In this document: positions 45,973 to 57,342 of the stretch, one piece after another
How positions within the stretch are numbered: the first letter of the stretch is position 1
How the letters are laid out: every line of letters starts with the position of its first letter
NCBI GenBank assembly: GCA_033558025.1
Contig: JAUCEF010000005.1
Span: forward strand, 1,488,001 to 1,552,000
DNA length: 64,000 nt
Reading direction: 5' to 3'
DNA from: Phytophthora sp. 'mugwort'
Lineage: Eukaryota; Oomycota; Peronosporomycetes; Peronosporales; Peronosporaceae
Translations under genes and position numbers: made by a program
The notes under the pieces: generated by a model
Told to the model about the DNA's origin: nothing
Database searches by the model: none
The model's input: the letters and a program-made list of their open reading frames with translations, nothing else

Positions 45973-46129
45973 GCGTGCAATCTCGCCGAGCAGAAGTAGT
46001 TACAGCGATCGTGAGCGTATCGGTGGCCAACTTTGCTGCTGGTAAGTTTTGCGTGAGCTAACCCGCATCTGCCAATGATGCAATTTCTTTGCGGTCAGTG
46101 ACTTCGGTCGCTGTCTGCACTCAATTCTC

Positions 46130-46147
46130 TGATGTTTTTCAACATCA
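46130..46147 (+). terminator. histone 3' stem-loop for the plus-strand H2A
   Basis: TGATGTT-TTTC-AACATCA followed by CCCTTCTCAGAAGAAA, about 158 nt after the stop. It matches the hairpin beyond the other H2A base for base, including the ACCC immediately 3'. The flanking sequence is also similar (CCCTTYTCA..AAGAAA), so the processing signal is conserved as a unit. Confidence 0.72.
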
Positions 46148-46522
46148 CCCTTCTCAGAAGAAACTCAAATGACGGAGCTGCTGTGAAGGCCAAAATGTAC
46201 ATTCAAACTATATGTACTTGTAGGTTTTACAAACGCGTACTAGGAGTATTTAGGTCCAGCAGGGTGGAGTCGAATAAAGTGTGGCTTGTCAAGTTGACGA
46301 GCCGATGATGCTGACCGACATTGGACTTAAAAAGTGGTTGTAAGGCGGATGCCGTGTTAAACCGAAGGCGTGCTGTTGAACCTGCGTCACAAGCCCGGAC
46401 GGTGGAAAAGTTATCCGGTGTGCCTCGGCTCATTGGAAGATTAAGATCATGAAGCATGAGACACGTAGGCAAATTGCCCTCGAGCAGTGCTATCGCGACT
46501 TAAGATGCAATCATGTTGCTAC
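46148..46522. other. intergenic between H2A and SGF29 genes
   Basis: About 375 bp of convergent 3' flank. No gene supported; open frames here are short and have no domains. Confidence 0.4.
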
Positions 46523-47478
46523 TCACTTTTGATGCCAGGGTTTGAGCGGAGCCACAAAACGAAAAGGCACTTTCCGATCTGGCACGAAGCCGTGCTCGTC
46601 CTCGTCTTCATCGAACTTTAGGATCACGTACGGAGCGCCCTGCAAGCAACAATCGTACATCAAACATCGTCGTCAGTATCTCAGTTGACCCACACCTCAT
46701 TACACAGCGAGTTTACCCTTGGATTTGGGACGCGGATCGTGCTGCGGAAGAAGCTGGTTGTGTTAGGGTACATGGCCATTACGCGCTCATTCACAGCATA
46801 ATGGATCCACTCTCCTTCAGGTAACGAATCGCCCGGCAATTCCACGACTTGCTGCCATGGCACAATGTAGTGTCTTCTCGGTGCGTCATTGTCGTCGTCA
46901 TCGCCAGAGTCGACGTCCTCCACTTCGTACGTGTTCGAGTCGGCGTTAAACTCCACCACACGCGCCATGATCCACAGCTCGTGGCTGCGAGCTACTTTGG
47001 CTGCAACGTGGCAGCCTACAGCTAGAATATCCTCCTGACTGGGAACCATGATACCCATGTAGTTGTCGCTCGCCGTGGCTGCTGCGGAGCTTCCTGCTCT
47101 CGGTCGCGTATAGGTCCGACTGTAAAGGTTGGCTTCCTCCATCGCCTCTGCCTCCTTTTGCTTAGCCTCTCCGAGGCCGATCTCCCCGCAACTGTAGTCC
47201 CTCTCTACACAATCGATGCAGTGATTCAGTTGCCGGCGCTGCTTGGATAGCAGACGGCAGGCCAGCGCGAGCCAATGCTGTAGCTGGCGCGCCCATTTCT
47301 TCTTGACCTGTGCGTCGCCCTCGCCGCTCCCGGACATTAGCAACTTCTCACGCAGAACGTTGATCTTGTTTGCAATCACGTCCATGCCATTGTCCAGCAG
47401 TTGCGTTGTCAAGAACTCGTCCAAGGCGTCCTGCGATGCGGGCACGCGCTTCCCGCTGCTTCTCGGTCGTGATGCCAT
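46523..47478 (-). CDS. SGF29: SGF29-like tandem Tudor subunit of SAGA
   Basis: Two exons, 47478-46717 and 46639-46523, 292 residues, joined in frame at VPNPR|GAPYVILKF. The N-terminal half is helical. The C-terminal half is the SGF29 tandem Tudor fold: VGCHVAAKVARSHELWIMARVVEF, YEVEDVDSG, HYIVPWQQVVELP, then VMAMYPNTTSFFRSTI and YVILKFDEDE...VPFRFVAPL. The aromatic cage that reads H3K4me2/3 is expected in the YPNTTSFF region. SGF29 brings SAGA/ATAC acetyltransferase complexes to active promoters. I use the ATG at 47478 (MASRP); the in-frame start upstream (MPYIIVFAA) lies in AT-rich sequence. Confidence 0.88.
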
Positions 47479-47717
47479 TTTGCCAACAATATATGCGGCA
47501 AATACAATTATATATGGCAAATTGCCATACTTTTTATGGAAACATTATATTGTCTTCTAAACAAATGACAGCATAAACAAAATACAATTATTGCTAGCTG
47601 GAATCTTACCTTATTATCACTAAATTGACACCCAGACTACTAATAATGACTGTTCTGTATAGAAATATTGGTCGATTAGAAATGGTGTACCCATTCCGCA
47701 TAAAAAATGATGGCCAC
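47479..47717. other. AT-rich intergenic region upstream of SGF29
   Basis: About 240 bp, AT-rich, with no gene supported. Presumed SGF29 promoter on the right side of the gene. Confidence 0.4.
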
Positions 47718-48308
47718 ACCGTAAAACTTATGTGCAAACAGACACGGCGTGTTCCTGAAGGCTCATCTATATCGTTTTCTGGAAGTCCGAAATATTACTT
47801 TATTGACCGCATATTGAAGAACTGGCCGCTCGACTAGTTAAACCGGTTTGTTTATTGAGGGCCTTTAGTTGGCGTGGGTTCGAGCCCTACCAAAACTAAA
47901 GAAGGAGGGTCTGATGCTCGCTGTTTGTTATCCATGAATAGACGAGTTTCCGCTTCGAGTCTCTCTATATTGAGCTCAGCGTGCCAAATCATTTGGCTAT
48001 CGTTTTCTTTTGGTGCAACAACGTATTTGCACTCAAAATAATACTTCAACCTTAGTGTTTGCATGTGTGTATATATGTTGGCTTCGTCCGCCACTCTGTC
48101 AGATGAGGTCGGATGAGGTCGGCCTGGTGGCTTGGTCTTGGGCATTATGCTTTGTGTTAACGGCTTCTTGACTGACTGACTGACTGACTGGCTGAGAGCT
48201 CGTTCCGGTTAAATTACCGAATTGTGTCCTCAAGATTACGGTTGCTGATTGGCCACGTTGAAAGTGTCCGTAAATGGCCAACGTCTGCTTGCACATAAGT
48301 TTTACGGT
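47718..48308. repeat. 591-bp element with 26-bp inverted terminal repeats
   Basis: Bases 47718-47743 and 48283-48308 are inverted copies with a single mismatch in 26 positions. The interior has no transposase. Inside, it carries the tRNA-like pol III box pair described separately and a TGAC tandem run at about 48168-48188. I could not recognise a target duplication. It is most simply a MITE, or a SINE trapped between inverted repeats. Confidence 0.6.
47828..48190 (+). repeat. possible tRNA-derived SINE
   Basis: A box A match (TAGTTAAACCGG, 47835-47846) and a perfect box B (GGTTCGAGCCC, 47877-47887) are separated as in tRNA genes (42 bp start to start). The surrounding sequence does not fold as a tRNA (acceptor arms do not pair), so it is not a functional tRNA. 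A tandem TGAC run near 48168-48188 could be the 3' tail. This is the usual plan of a tRNA-headed SINE. Confidence 0.5.
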
Positions 48309-50705
48309 AAGGAAATCGTAGCCTCTAGGGCAAACCTAATCCAATTCAAAGCATTTCGTTATACAGTTATGGAGATTATAAATTTGTTGTGACTTCTATA
48401 TTTGAGGCAGATTACTGTAGTGTTTGCAAAAAACCGGATCGCCAATCTACAGTAAATGCGCACCCACACGAAATTCACCATGAAGTTCAGATAAGGAGTA
48501 ACCAACTGAATTGCAACCTTCCCGCTCACCAGTCATTCTTGCGGCTTCCGGCCAAAGTAATATTTGCCTGGCGCTCACTTCTCAATACAGCACGACAAAC
48601 ACAACATCTCAGGCACGACGACTCATGCAGCGACTGCGGTGGAGATACGCGCGCATATGTCATGTGGCAGCCGGAGCAACGTTTCTGCGGTGTGGTAACA
48701 TAAGCGAAGCAGGAAGCCATGTACGTTGCAATTGGTGCTACAAATGTGATCAAACCGCAGGTACCGATCGCGAATGCAACATCAACAGCAACGTAGAGCG
48801 CGTGTGTACTCGTCAAACTTCACCTCAACCGTTCAAACGTGTCGATGGCAAACGATTCAGAATCAATGATAGCCCATCCAGAATCTATGGTATTTAATCC
48901 AAAAGCGATGATATCCTACCCAAAAGTGATGATAAACCATCCAAAACACATCCATTATAGTCCGCACTATTTGCGCGGACCACACTTAGTGTGGACGCTT
49001 AGTAACTGTGGACGATCTCGATCCAAACTAGTAGTGTTCATAAAGTCGACGGTGCAATTAGTCTGGACCAGACTGATTACGGTTTTACTGTAGCATTTCC
49101 GTTAGTGCGTTGGGCTATCTCGAAAGGGATATCTGCGAGTCCGGACGGTTCCCGAACCTCTCCTATGTTTCTCTTGTTGTTGGAGGTTCTTTTAGACCGA
49201 CGGCCACCATTCGAAGAGGGGCGATTGTAACAAGAGCTTTTGCGGATTCGGCGATCTATCCGCCACTAAATCGGCGCGTCGATTCTAATAGCCTCCACGA
49301 CCCGTGGTGAATACACGGGATACCCAACGCTTCATGGACTCTACAGTACAATCAATCTTACGATGATGCCGTGTTTGTTCAAGACACACCAAAATTTATT
49401 TTCTGTATGCCTGAATGGCGGCATTCACATCGAAAAAGATCGTTCCAAAATGCAAATACTCTTCACCATTGATTCTGCGGCGGAATTGTTATAACTCCAT
49501 ATAGATTGCCACCAGGTAGTAATGAGCTGATAAATAGTAAAAATGTCACCCTCTGAGCTTACAAACCACTTCTTGGGTGCTGAATGATAGTCTTCAACCA
49601 TAGAAGTCGCTGAAGACCAAAATGACTTGCGCGTTTTGCCCAGCATCGAGCTGCATTACATTTACCAAACACGAAATCCCAGGTTTTCTCCACATAACTT
49701 GCCTCTGGTTTGCATAAAGACGCAAACATTGACGTCGTTGTACGTATTCAACCTCGTTGTGAGAGCGGATAACACTCCGGACAGCATCGCAAAAGCGAAT
49801 GTCCTTCCGAGTTTTCGTTCACTTCCTTTGAGGCTGTGGAAGCTTCTTTGTATTGCACCACTGTGGCAAACACTCTACGCGCGCGCTTTTTTATGTCTAT
49901 ATATTTTGCCGCAGACAAGCAAAACAAGTACATCCGGAAACACAAATCGAGAGTCCAGAAAGCTAACCTATAGTCGACAAGAATAATGTTTTTCTTGCCG
50001 TGCAAATGCCTTGGTCTATCTCAAAGAATTAGGAATGTAGCCAACAGGAATAGTAGTAAGAATTTACCAAGAGGTGTGCCCACTTGAGGAAAATGGAGGA
50101 TTAGGATCATCGTGATCGAGAAATACACCATGCACGCCTATTACCTTGTTGACCTCATTCGACAAACAGCGACGGCGTGTACAAATTCATTCCGCGTACA
50201 GCGCGACGGCACCATGCGACGACACGGTCCGCAATATTGTAGGAGTGCCCCGGAAGCAAAAAGCAGATAACTATTTTCTTGTACGGAACCGCAACCGACA
50301 ACATAGCGAAAAACATCAACACGACCTTCGACTTGTTTCCAGTTGTCAAGCAAGCTGAAGGAAACCTTGCCAGGCGCAATGTCATTGCGAACATCTTTTG
50401 CAAGGTTGCCAAGTGATACAGCAGACGTAGGCTTCGTAGTGCATCAGCATTCTTGCCTTGTGCGCGCTCGTAGTAGAACTATACTTCCTCTGTTCAGAAA
50501 TGATGGATGATTTCATATTCGGCTGTTATTAGATTGGTTAATATTTGTCCAAATTTAGCTCGTTCGTCTCCTCTATCGAATGGTGTCGTTGCGTTTCATT
50601 TTGACTTCTACCGCCTGCGTGATGCCCGCTCGTACACTACCCTTCTGAGCATTTCATATTCTGCCACATAGCCCGAAGACGACAGCCTTACTCATGCTTC
50701 CAAGC
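48309..50705. other. long gene-poor stretch
   Basis: About 2.4 kb with only short frames. Around 48847-48955 the DNA is a degenerate 21-24 bp tandem repeat (...aatcCAAAAgcgatgatatCCtaCCCAAAAgtgatgat...). The minus-strand frame at 49425-49646 (AT-rich, EDYHSAPKKWFVSSEGDIFTIYQ) has no domain I recognise. I see no supported gene. Confidence 0.45.
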
Positions 50706-50710
50706 CTATC

Positions 50711-51932
50711 ATGCCGAGCTTAACAAACGATCAACGCCGCCGCACCATCGACAACCTCCTCCGGTGCAGCCAAGACGGCGTTCTGCCTCGTGGTGCAATT
50801 TCAAGGGAGACGGAGAAGGTGGGGCGTTCCGACTCTGCTGATGGTAAGATATGGGACCGCTATGCTCAGACGGACGCGTCAAGTGGTGTGGGAGAGTGGA
50901 AGAGTCGGATAGCTGCGAATTCGGGCAGGAAGCGACGTGAGCGAGGCGAGGCACGCGACCGTATTCGCGAGGTCCCGATCGAAGATCGGCGGCCTATACG
51001 ACGCTTGGTGGAAGCCTCTGGCCTCTCTATGCACATGATCATGTGTCTGATTCGCGAGGACATCTTGAAGCGCCAGTCCGGGCGCATCAAGCCTTCATTA
51101 ACTGCGAAGAACAAGCTAAAACGTCTCGAATATGCTATCTCTTTCATCGACAAAGAGAGCCTTCAGTTCGATTGCATGTATGACATTGTACACGTAGATG
51201 AGAAATGGTTCTACGAGGACATCAACAAATCGGTCTTACCTCGTGCTTGAAGACGAGGATGTTCCGTATAGGATCCGCCGAAGCGAACACTTCATGCCGA
51301 AGACCGTGTTTCTTGCTACCGTTGCGCGACCAAGGTAGAAATGTATAAAATAATATTATATATAGTGGAACGAATTTTAGAAATTGATGCCGAGCAGGTA
51401 CAACCGAGAAGGCAAGCTGACGTGGGACGGAAAGATCGGTGTTTGGCCACTGACAGAAGAATTCAGCGCGCAGAGGCGTAGCCGATACTGTGACAGAGGG
51501 GATGTATGCCTGCGCAACATCGAGTCTGTAACAAGAATTGTGTACAAACACTTCTTGATCGACGACGTGATCCCAGCAATTAAGGCGCAGTGACCGCGGC
51601 GAGAAAAGGACAGGACTATCCTGATTCAGCAGGACAATGCCAAGCCTCACGTGTCACCCTTCGACCCTGACATTGTGGCTGCTGGGACAGAGGGCGGCTG
51701 GCATATCCATCTAATTTTTCAGCCCGCTAACTCACCCGACGTGAACTGCTTAGATTTAGGTTTGTTTGCATCTTTTCAAGCCACGCAGCACCGACAAGCC
51801 ATCCATGGGATCAAGGCTCGCATCGAATCGGTGGAAACGGCATACGCAAACACTGACGACGTAACACTAGATAACGTATTCCTCGCTTCAGAAGTGCATG
51901 GAGTGCATACTTCGAGCAGGTGGTGGCAATGA
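50711..51932 (+). pseudogene. mariner-like (plant-type) transposase relic, better-preserved copy
   Basis: Starts MPSLTNDQRRRTIDNLLR (helix-turn-helix DNA-binding region). It reaches the first catalytic motif HVDEKWFYED near 51200, then loses frame at about 51232. The next frame gives VPYRIRRSEHFMPKTVFLATVARPR. A probable 47-nt intron (51334-51380) leads to YNREGKLTWDGKIGVWPLTEEF. Then QQDNAKPHVSPFDPDIVAAG (second Asp) and NSPDVNCLDLGLF (third Asp) follow. The three acidic positions fit the DD39D class of plant-type mariner. A TGA near 51591 and the frameshift make it inactive. Confidence 0.8.
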
Positions 51933-51949
51933 CTACAAGCTTCCTCATA

Positions 51950-52941
51950 TGGGTAAGGCGAAACTCAGAAGAGAAGGCAACCACCCGGGCGCGCGAAGCT
52001 GATGATCCAGCCGAATAAACAGCCACACAGGTCTTCTGCAGTTCTGGTCAGTCGGACACCAGGGAAATAGAAGTAGACGTACTGTCTAAATCTAGAGTAG
52101 CATAATGTACGGGTGTCAGCGTTCGCTCGATTAATATCGTCAACATAGCGAGCGTGAACATCCAACCAAGTCAGGCCGGCCTCCGTAAAATACTATCGGG
52201 TCGGTGATGGGCGCAGAGGAATCCATCTTCTAGTATCCATGTGAAGCAATGCGACGTAAACGTTTCAATATCATGTTGAAAAATTGAATGCCAAGGTCTC
52301 GCTTGCGCTCGCGATTGTGCATTATTTCGATCCCAAATTCGAGAACTTTTCTCAGACGAGTGATGCCCATTGGGGACGATGGCTCGAATCCCGCGCTCGG
52401 ACAATCTCTGCTGCAAGAGTGGCATGATGACCCCTTCTGACTGCTGTCATTCATTATCACCACAGGCGGTGTCCCATGAGTTCCCAGTCATCGCGTATTT
52501 GCTTTAAAATATCCTCGCCAAGCTTTTCGATCGCGCGGGCACGGGCTGCTTCGTTTCGGTCGGAGTCTTTCTTGCGTTTGCGGGGGGGGAGGGGTATTTT
52601 CTTGGAGCAGAGACGGGTTGCCGGTTGATCGCTACTTGCTCTGGTTGCTCCTTGGTTTGGTGTCGGCTTCTGGCGACGGACGGCAGAACAAAATTTTTGA
52701 CGTTTGTATAGATCCCTTTTGGTATTATTAATACACAGTTGACCTGTATTTAGCAGTAACTGTTAAGTAAACGTGGGATTCCGCACAATTGTTCTACAGA
52801 TATTGCATGTAGTTTCTGTAATTATTAAGCAATATTGACACACAAAAAAAATGGACAATAATTTCAAGTTTTTCGAGTATTAAATAGCTATTTGAGCAAA
52901 ACAAATAGAAAATAAAATACCGGTATATCCACTAAAATGTA
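51950..52941. other. repeat-rich stretch without a recognised gene
   Basis: About 1 kb between the mariner relic and the next element. A minus-strand frame (52171-52463) reads GIEIMHNRERKRDLGIQFFNMILKRL and may be a fragment of a transposon protein, but it has no clear motif. A run of eight G lies near 52580, and the right part (52680-52940) is AT-rich. Confidence 0.4.
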
Positions 52942-53087
52942 AACTACACCTCTGCCCGGTCAAACAGGGAATAATCCCATGCAAGCGATACAGTTATATT
53001 GTTCGTTTCGCAAATATCTCACTACTCCACGCTAATCATCATTGAATCAGGTAATAGTTGCATCCAAACAGGCACGGCATCGGTGAG

Positions 53088-54180
53088 CTACGCACCGTAG
53101 ACCATGTCTTTCATCTCAGCTGCAGTGTTGACCGCACTACGTGCGTGCAACTCCATCTTGGTCACCACAGTTGTCGTGATGTACTTCATACTGGCGTGGA
53201 CAGCGCGCTCCAAATAGCGCATTGTGCGCTCCTTGATGGTTAATGGGACGCCATTGCTGTCCACCACGTTGGAGCGGTCGCATATTTCTTCTCGATCCAA
53301 AACCAAGCGCTCCTTAATGTGAGCCTTCAGGACCGAGAGCAACCCTCTATAGGGTTGCACATCGGCGAGTAGGGACCAAGGCGGAGGAGAACGAGGTCGT
53401 CGTAACCACACGTTCCTCAGTCTGTCGGTGTGCAGGCGCGTTGTCTAGGACGACAACTACGTTTTTGCCGCTGTAATTCTCGCGGAATACAGGCGAGGCC
53501 TTTACCGTCCGGTAGATCTCGTCGATAAAAATAGAGCTCTGCTCCATGCGAATACTCCCTCTCTCCAGCTCGTAGAGAAGGACACCAATATCAGAGTTGA
53601 CCGCACACTGCACTTGTAAGTTCGCCCCTTTCGAGGGCGGCAACACCAACATAGCGCGCTTCCCCTTACCCTCGCTTGCAGTACACGTTGTAGTTGGTCC
53701 CATCAAAATAGACAATGCAGTCGCCATCTCGCTGGTGCTTCTTCAGCGCCTTGGCGAAGGTCTGACGCTTGGTCTTGTTGACCTGGTTGTTGCAGGTCAT
53801 TGGCTTGATACGTGTCTGCTTGACCGTGTACAACATACCGAGCAAGTGGCGGCTGATTGTCGATGTCGAGGCCTGCACGTTCATGTCGTAGGCGAGCATG
53901 GTACGCATGACCTCCAACGTGTACGTGCAATTGTCGTTCAGGTAGCTCTCGAGCGTCGCCTTGACTTCAGCCGTGACTTTTACCACGTTGCCGCGAGCAC
54001 CACCGCGAGGCAGATCTTCCACACGACCGCTGGCTGCAATGCGGTAGGCCACCGACCGCGATATGCCGTTGCTCGCTGCAACCTCGAGCGAGTCAGCACG
54101 GCCGGAACGATGAGCAGCGAGGACCGGAGCTTCTCAGCCGGAGAGTGCTTGCGGAGAGAGGCTTGGACCGTCATCCGTGG
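53088..54180 (-). pseudogene. Tc1/IS630-like transposase relic
   Basis: Minus-strand frames contain a helix-turn-helix region (SRSVAYRIAASGRVEDLPRGGARGN, VRTMLAYDMNVQASTSTISRHLLG), then YFDGTNYNVY (first Asp). In a shifted frame come VVVVLDNAPAHRQTEE (second Asp) and GPYSPMCNPIEGC near 53370 (the Glu position), then VLKAHIKERLVLDREEI. At least two frameshifts separate the blocks. It lies just inside the left 110-bp inverted repeat, consistent with being the outer element's own transposase. Confidence 0.72.
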
Positions 54181-54396
54181 CGAAGAAGGAGAAATGGATA
54201 GTGAGCGGGCTCGGCCAGGGAGCGGAGCGGAGCTCGCCGTTCGCGCGCATTTTGGCGCGCGCGAGGGGCTCACCACTCGTTCTATGCAGTTGCCGCGAAG
54301 TTTAGGCGGGAGACATCCCGCTCTTTCTTGTTATAAGGGTCACAGGTTAAGTTGCCTCGTGGACCAACTCAAGGGCAAATAATCGACTGGATGTAA

Positions 54397-56430
54397 ATGG
54401 ACGCAGTTCAAACGCACACAACGATTGCCATTCCATCACTTGCCCACAAAATGGGCAGGCCCAGGCAAGGAGGCCAGGGAAGGAAGCGCAAGCTATACGC
54501 GCATATAGCTTGCGCTAATAAGTTGCGTGCGGTAGAGCTGTCTGATACTAGTGCATGTCTTAATAAAGTTGTAGAAACAATGGTTGGTGAGCTATCGTGC
54601 GACTCGGAAAGAACAAAGAAGGAAAAACTCATTCAAAGATGGATAAGAGAGCGTGCATCTAGTGTAAGTATGTGTTCAAGCGGCAAAGGAAGCGTGCTCA
54701 AGCGCCGTAAGCGGGGGCAAGGTACTGTGCTCTCTGCAGAGGCAGAAGATCAAATAGTTTTGTGGATTAACTCATCTAGACGAGAAGGTATTCCTGTGTC
54801 GTCAGGGATGTTAACCCAAAAAGCGCTAGAAATTGCTAAAGAGGAAGGGCTGATCCCTGAATCCATTTGAGCCTCGCCGTCTTGGGCTCGAAGATTCTTC
54901 CGGCGCCACAGGCTTTCGATCCGAGCTCGGACGAGGTAGGGGCAAACGACACCAGACGACGCTGTGCAGGTTGCCAAGGCGTTTACAGCTACGGTCCGAA
55001 GAACAATAGTTGAACAAGGCATTTCACAGGTATATAATGCAGATCAACAGGTATGGCTTTATTTGAAGTGTTTCACTAATTGCCTCACTTATATCTTACT
55101 AGCTTTGATTTAGCTATCTGCTTTGAGTATTTGCCACAGAAGACAATTAATAATCGCAACGGTCGTACCGTGTGGGTAAAATGTGCCGGCAAAGATAAGG
55201 AGCGAGTTACCGCTATGTTGCTAGCCGACTCAGATGGGAACAAGTTGCCTCCTTTCTTGGTGTTCAAGACACGTCCATCCACGAAGCCAGATGAACGTGT
55301 TGCGAACACCAAGTTCCGCAATGGTTTTGGTCGAAATCTCTGGAAGACAATTGCCCCTCTTCAAAAAGCGTCGGGTGTCGAATTTTCGGCAACGCGAAAG
55401 GCTGGTGGAACGCTGAGCTTTCTATTGAGTTTTTGCGGTTTCACTTTAGTGAGCGGATCAAGTGCAACGAGCCAATCCTGCAACTGTGGGACGACTTCTC
55501 TGGTCATTGGACCGAGAACGTTGTCCAGTACGCAGCGTCGATCAAGGTTGTTCTCCTGAAGGCGCCACCACGTTGCACCTATGTCTGCCAACCGGCAGAC
55601 ATAGCTTGGAATAGGCCGCTGAAAGAACGCCTTCGACGAGCGTGGGTAGATCAGATGCAAGCTTAAGTTGCCAAACATCATCTGGATATCGCTGCGCAGT
55701 GGCTGGAGAAGCAGAGCCAAGCTGCAGCAGCAGCGACAGCAGACGTGGATGCTGCGCGCGCACGGATGAATCAAAAACCGAGGCCATGAAGAGCGTCGTG
55801 GTGCTACTGCACGTCAGCTGTGGTTGGTGGGCTGTCGGCCGGCGACAGGAAGCTGGGCGTCAGCTTATCCCGGACAAGGTATCTTGATCGTGGGAGCTGC
55901 GCGTCGTTTGCAAACGGAGTTCGTCGTAGAATCAGAACGCGGCACGGAGCAAGCACGCGAACAGTCAAGGCATGGATGTTAGCATAAACGAACGAGTTCA
56001 CGGTGAGGCTACAAGACGACGAGCAAAGCGAAGCAGAAGTTGTGAGCAACAACGACCAAGAAGTGAACATACAAATGTCTTCTTACCGTGAGTCCGACGA
56101 TGCATCTTCTGACGTGAATATCCAAGCCTGTCAGCCTGTCCGTCGTCGCCGCAGCGCATCGAAGAAGGAGAAAACAGGATTCGAGCTTAAAGCGCCGTCA
56201 CGATCTGAGTTAGCTGGATGGGTACGTGCTGCCTGGGGAAGCCTCACGCATGCTACTATCGTTGGAGGGTTCAAATATATCGGCTTGCTCAACGATACCC
56301 GTCCTGCTGCACAGAACGAAGCTGATATGACGGGTGAGGTTAGTGCACTTCTTACCTCAGTGTTGCCGCGCTTTCGATCCAAGCTCGTTCCGCTAGACGC
56401 ACACATATTCGTTCGCAGGACGATATCGTG
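54397..56430 (+). pseudogene. pogo-like (DDE_1, CENP-B type) transposase relic
   Basis: Starts at about 54397. The N-terminal half is a CENP-B-like DNA-binding region (AHKMGRPRQGGQGRKRKLY, then DQIVLWINSSRREGIPVSSGMLTQKALEIAKEEGL). It continues through frame changes to SQVYNADQ, EYLPQKTINNRNGRTVWVKCAGKDKERVTAMLLADSDGNKLPPFLVFKT (about 55125-55275), LQLWDDFSGHWTENVVQYA (about 55475) and TYVCQPADIAWNRPLKERLRRAWVDQM (about 55580). The tail (SRSELAGWVRAAWGSLTHATIVGGFKYIG) is at about 56200. The frameshifts and stops indicate decay. Confidence 0.78.
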
Positions 56431-57342
56431 ACAGCAGGAGAAACAACAGAGAATTCCGACGATAGTTCAGAGTAACTGGTCAATACATTGAGCATTTTTG
56501 TATCTAGCGGGCCATCTACCCGTACCACACAGCAGCCATTGAGCGTTAGATCAACCCGACGCGTAGCCTACAGCACCAGCAAGCTTACCTAAAAGCTCCC
56601 GCACGCACTCAATCAATTTATGCATGGGAGTCGAGCAGTAGCCAGTCGCATCCGTGACGCTGCTAGGTAGATGCACAACACGATAGCATCAGCGATAAAT
56701 TACGTTAGCAAACATCGAAGAGCTAGTACACACAACTCAGGCATGTCCGAAGCGCATGGTCCAGTCCGGCTTGGATGCCGAGCATCAGCCGGCTGCGCGT
56801 CGGGCTTCTGTCAGGCTCCGCATCTAGTCATATCAAACGCAGAACACCACAGCGTACAGTTAGCAGCAGCGGTACAACAGAGCAGCTTAACGTCACCGAG
56901 CATCGAGCGATTATACTCACCGACGAGCTGTCAGACGCACACGGGGCAGTGCGACGCGGAAGCCGAGCAGCAGCCGGCCGTGTCGGGCTTCTTCTGGGAC
57001 GGCGGCGATTCGATATGATGTGTGCGACCAGACACTGAATATTACCGTATAAGCGCGATCAAGCACGATGCAGTTGCGTGTGCCACCTGGAATGAAGAAG
57101 CCCTAACCACGGAGGCATTTGATGTTGCCCTTATGACAGGTAAATGCTGGTTTCCCTGATTCAATGATGATTAGCGTACAGTAGTGAGATATTTGCGAAA
57201 CGAAGAATATAACTGTATCGCTTTGCTTGAGATTATTCCCTGTTTGACCGGGCAAAGGTGTAGTTACATGCTTACCTTTGGACAAACATTTCATCTCTGA
57301 AAACGATCCTGACGTAGCGGAGGCGCTCTAGGCGCAGCAGCA

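Larger units (their letters stand above)
52942..57264. mobile_element. 4.3 kb TA-flanked element with 110-bp terminal inverted repeats
   Basis: Bases 52942-53051 and 57155-57264 are inverted repeats that align over their entire length with about 90% identity by eye, both starting (A)ACTACACC at the outside. Each is bordered by TA (52940-52941 and 57265-57266), the target duplication of the Tc1/mariner/pogo superfamily. Between them are a Tc1-like transposase on the minus strand and a pogo-like (CENP-B type) transposase on the plus strand, both broken. I infer an outer DNA transposon, possibly with a second one nested inside it. Confidence 0.78.

Noticed and set aside
47828..47900. Functional tRNA gene
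   Set aside because: Boxes A and B are present, but the acceptor and anticodon arms do not pair, so it is better called a tRNA-derived repeat head.
48160..48190. TGAC tandem run as a CRISPR-like repeat
   Set aside because: Units are 4 bp without spacers; it is a simple repeat.
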